Source: Zonotrichia leucophrys gambelii (Eukaryota > Chordata > Aves > Passeriformes > Passerellidae). From it: a stretch of 64,000 nt of DNA. A program made the position numbers and the translations under genes. The stretch spans positions 1,426,001 to 1,490,000 of the forward strand of contig NC_088175.1 of the NCBI RefSeq assembly GCF_028769735.1, written 5' to 3'. The notes beneath the pieces are model-generated. The model worked only from the letters and a program-made list of their open reading frames with translations. It was not told the DNA's origin and did not search any database. Positions 62,206-64,000 of the stretch are shown here, one piece after another (the stretch's first letter is position 1; each line of letters opens with the position of its first letter).

Positions 62206-64000
62206 TTCCACATGGGGCAGGGCTGATCCATGGGGCCAGAGCATCTTGTCCCCAAGAAGGCCAGCAAGGCTAAAGAAGGCTGTTGGGGTTTTGCAGACAC
62301 AGTCTCTGTCCTGGCACATTCCTGACCACCCCCATTAGCAGCTGCCTGACATGCTGGACTGAATTTGAGCCCAACTGGTCTGGCAGGAAGCTCTTCATGG
62401 GACACATACTACAGAATTTCTAACAAATGCTTAAAGTTACAGCTGATGGTTCATCAGGCTCAGCCAGGCATCTGTTTGGGACATTAATGCATGGCTGCAC
62501 TGAGCTTGTAAATTATTATTCATGTACTTTTGTAGAACATCTTGAGGTTTTTGGCTGTGTCCTTCATGAAATGGGAACAGGGACAATTATCCACACATGA
62601 AAAACATGCATGATCCAGTTCATCCATTTACATCTGTAGTGTGGCCTTCCTTGGCAGGATGGCAAATACAGCCTGGGAGAAGGATGGTCATTCATAGCTG
62701 AGCTGCTCTGACCAGTAACTGTCCCATTTAAAATGGATTTACCTCAGACAAATGATGGAGATGGAAATTCACTACAGTGGCATCAAGTCAAGGAAGGCAG
62801 AATTGGTGAAAATAGTGAGGTTAGACAAGAAATTAATTATGGAGACGACAAGATTGCTCTGTTAAGGTCAGGGACATGGACAGGAAAAGTGGATGTCTGT
62901 GCACTGAGAGGCAAGCAGTGAGCATGAATGGAAAAGCAAATTCAATCATAATAAAAAGGCTTCATTTCATCTGATCAGTTAGAAATATCCTGATTAGAAA
63001 TGGCTGTTCTTTGCTGCTGTCATCTGCTGGTTGCTTAGGTCCCCATTTTCACATTTTTAAAGGAGTGTGAAGTGTTCAAGGCTCTCAGAAGAAGCCAGAG
63101 CCTGTTCCTGAGGTAACAGGAGTGCTGTTCATAATAGAAAAGAGGACAATGGACTGCTTCCAAAGGGATATGTACTCAGAGAGCACAGAGAGGTAAAGTC
63201 CCCTGCTCTGCAGGTACATGACTGATGGAAATTTAATACAGGAAACAGTTACAGAACCTTTTTGGCAGCTGAGACAGCTTTGTAGAGTACTAATAAAAAT
63301 CTGATATTCACCCAGAAGTCAGAGGGGAGGTCCCAAAGTTCAAAATATCAAAAGATCACTGACAGTTTAATTAAGGAGTTGAGAGAATCAGAGGCTTTTA
63401 TAACTGCTCACACTGTGCTCCTTTTTTTAACAGTAACCTACAACTAAAACCTATATTATGGTTTTGCTATCTTCAGGAAGGGAAACAAATTAAGAGCTAG
63501 GGCTGTAAGTTCTGAGAAATAAAAATATGGGGGAAAAAACAAATGAATAATATATATTCCTTCCTAAAAGCGCAGAATATTTTTAGCTTTCAGTAAGTTG
63601 CTCAGAAGTAAAATAATAGGGGATTCAGCTTATTTCAGGTGCTTCCCAGAATGTCCCTGTCCCTCCTGACAGCTATGCCCACCTCTGGAATATATTAAAG
63701 CATCTCCTGAATTGGTTCCTCCAGAGCTTCTTTGCATGGGACCTAAACTGAGCCAGCTTGCTAATCACAGCCACTGGCAGACAATTAAAAAAGGCACAGT
63801 CAATCAGCCATCATCAAGTTGGGAGTGACAGGCTGGATTTTATTTTTAACTAAAACTAGTGAGATTTATGCAAACTCTCCCACAAAGGTCCTCTCGCACT
63901 TTGTTTACAATTTAATACTTTCCTACATGCACTGTAGGAAGCACTGACAGCAAGGTAAATCTAGGATTTGCAGGACTGCAATGATTATTGTGTACTGAAC
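62206..64000. other. KCNH5 intron stretch, nothing recognised
   Basis: Unique AT-leaning sequence except for the 23-bp match at 62339-62361 to the hairpin region 58500-58522. Confidence 0.5.

Larger units (their letters stand above)
44746..64000 (-). other. KCNH5: KCNH5 last intron (partial, donor outside window)
   Basis: All sequence above the acceptor is intronic relative to KCNH5. I looked on the minus strand for the preceding exon (the cyclic-nucleotide-binding-homology domain) and did not recognise it, so the intron is at least 19 kb here. It contains two same-family solo LTRs, CR1 tails, a CT microsatellite and the duplications listed separately. Confidence 0.8.

Noticed and set aside
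1..64000. Possible tRNA, rRNA, miRNA, CRISPR or retroviral gag/pol/env genes
   Set aside because: No cloverleaf, array or retroviral core motif was recognised on either strand. The short perfect hairpins are below normal pre-miRNA length.

Overview
This window is vertebrate nuclear DNA, most likely from a bird and probably a songbird (passerine). Four things point that way: one terminal exon that matches a vertebrate EAG potassium channel, many 3' fragments of CR1-type LINEs, several solo LTRs with clean 5- or 6-bp target-site duplications (TSDs), and AT-leaning, ORF-poor sequence everywhere else. The bird and passerine assignment rests on my memory of these repeat families and was not tested by a search. 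No bacterial-type operons, CRISPR arrays, tRNAs or rRNAs were seen.

Only one protein-coding feature is supported. It is the last coding exon of KCNH5 (EAG2, Kv10.2) on the minus strand at 43798-44745, with a good splice acceptor at its upstream edge and a candidate poly(A) signal about 290 bp past the stop. Everything above 44745 is the preceding KCNH5 intron, whose donor lies beyond the window. Everything below about 43500 is downstream intergenic sequence in which no gene is recognised.

Layout: 1-1170 holds an LTR-like block plus a solo LTR. 2985-3605 is a second solo LTR. 4.7-9.7 kb has several CR1 pieces and an LTR. 13991-14564 is a diverged tandem duplication of about 287 bp. 23112-23746 and 25404-25821 are two more solo LTRs. 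30.7 and 38.2 kb carry CR1 tails. 43.5-44.75 kb is the KCNH5 3' end. 44959-45325 and 52101-52504 are solo LTRs of the same family as the one at 856-1161. 47.0, 50.5 and 61.8 kb are CR1 pieces, and 61052-61742 is a further LTR-like block.

The points most worth a second look are these. A short degenerate copy of the very end of the KCNH5 coding sequence lies in the intron (45366-45432). A long imperfect inverted repeat brackets the solo LTR at 52101-52504. A segment of about 170 bp occurs once in the intergenic DNA and again in the intron (16107-16274 and 58311-58485). There are also several perfect short hairpins, and all three members of one LTR family carry two opposed CCAAT boxes. I found no convincing undescribed gene system.
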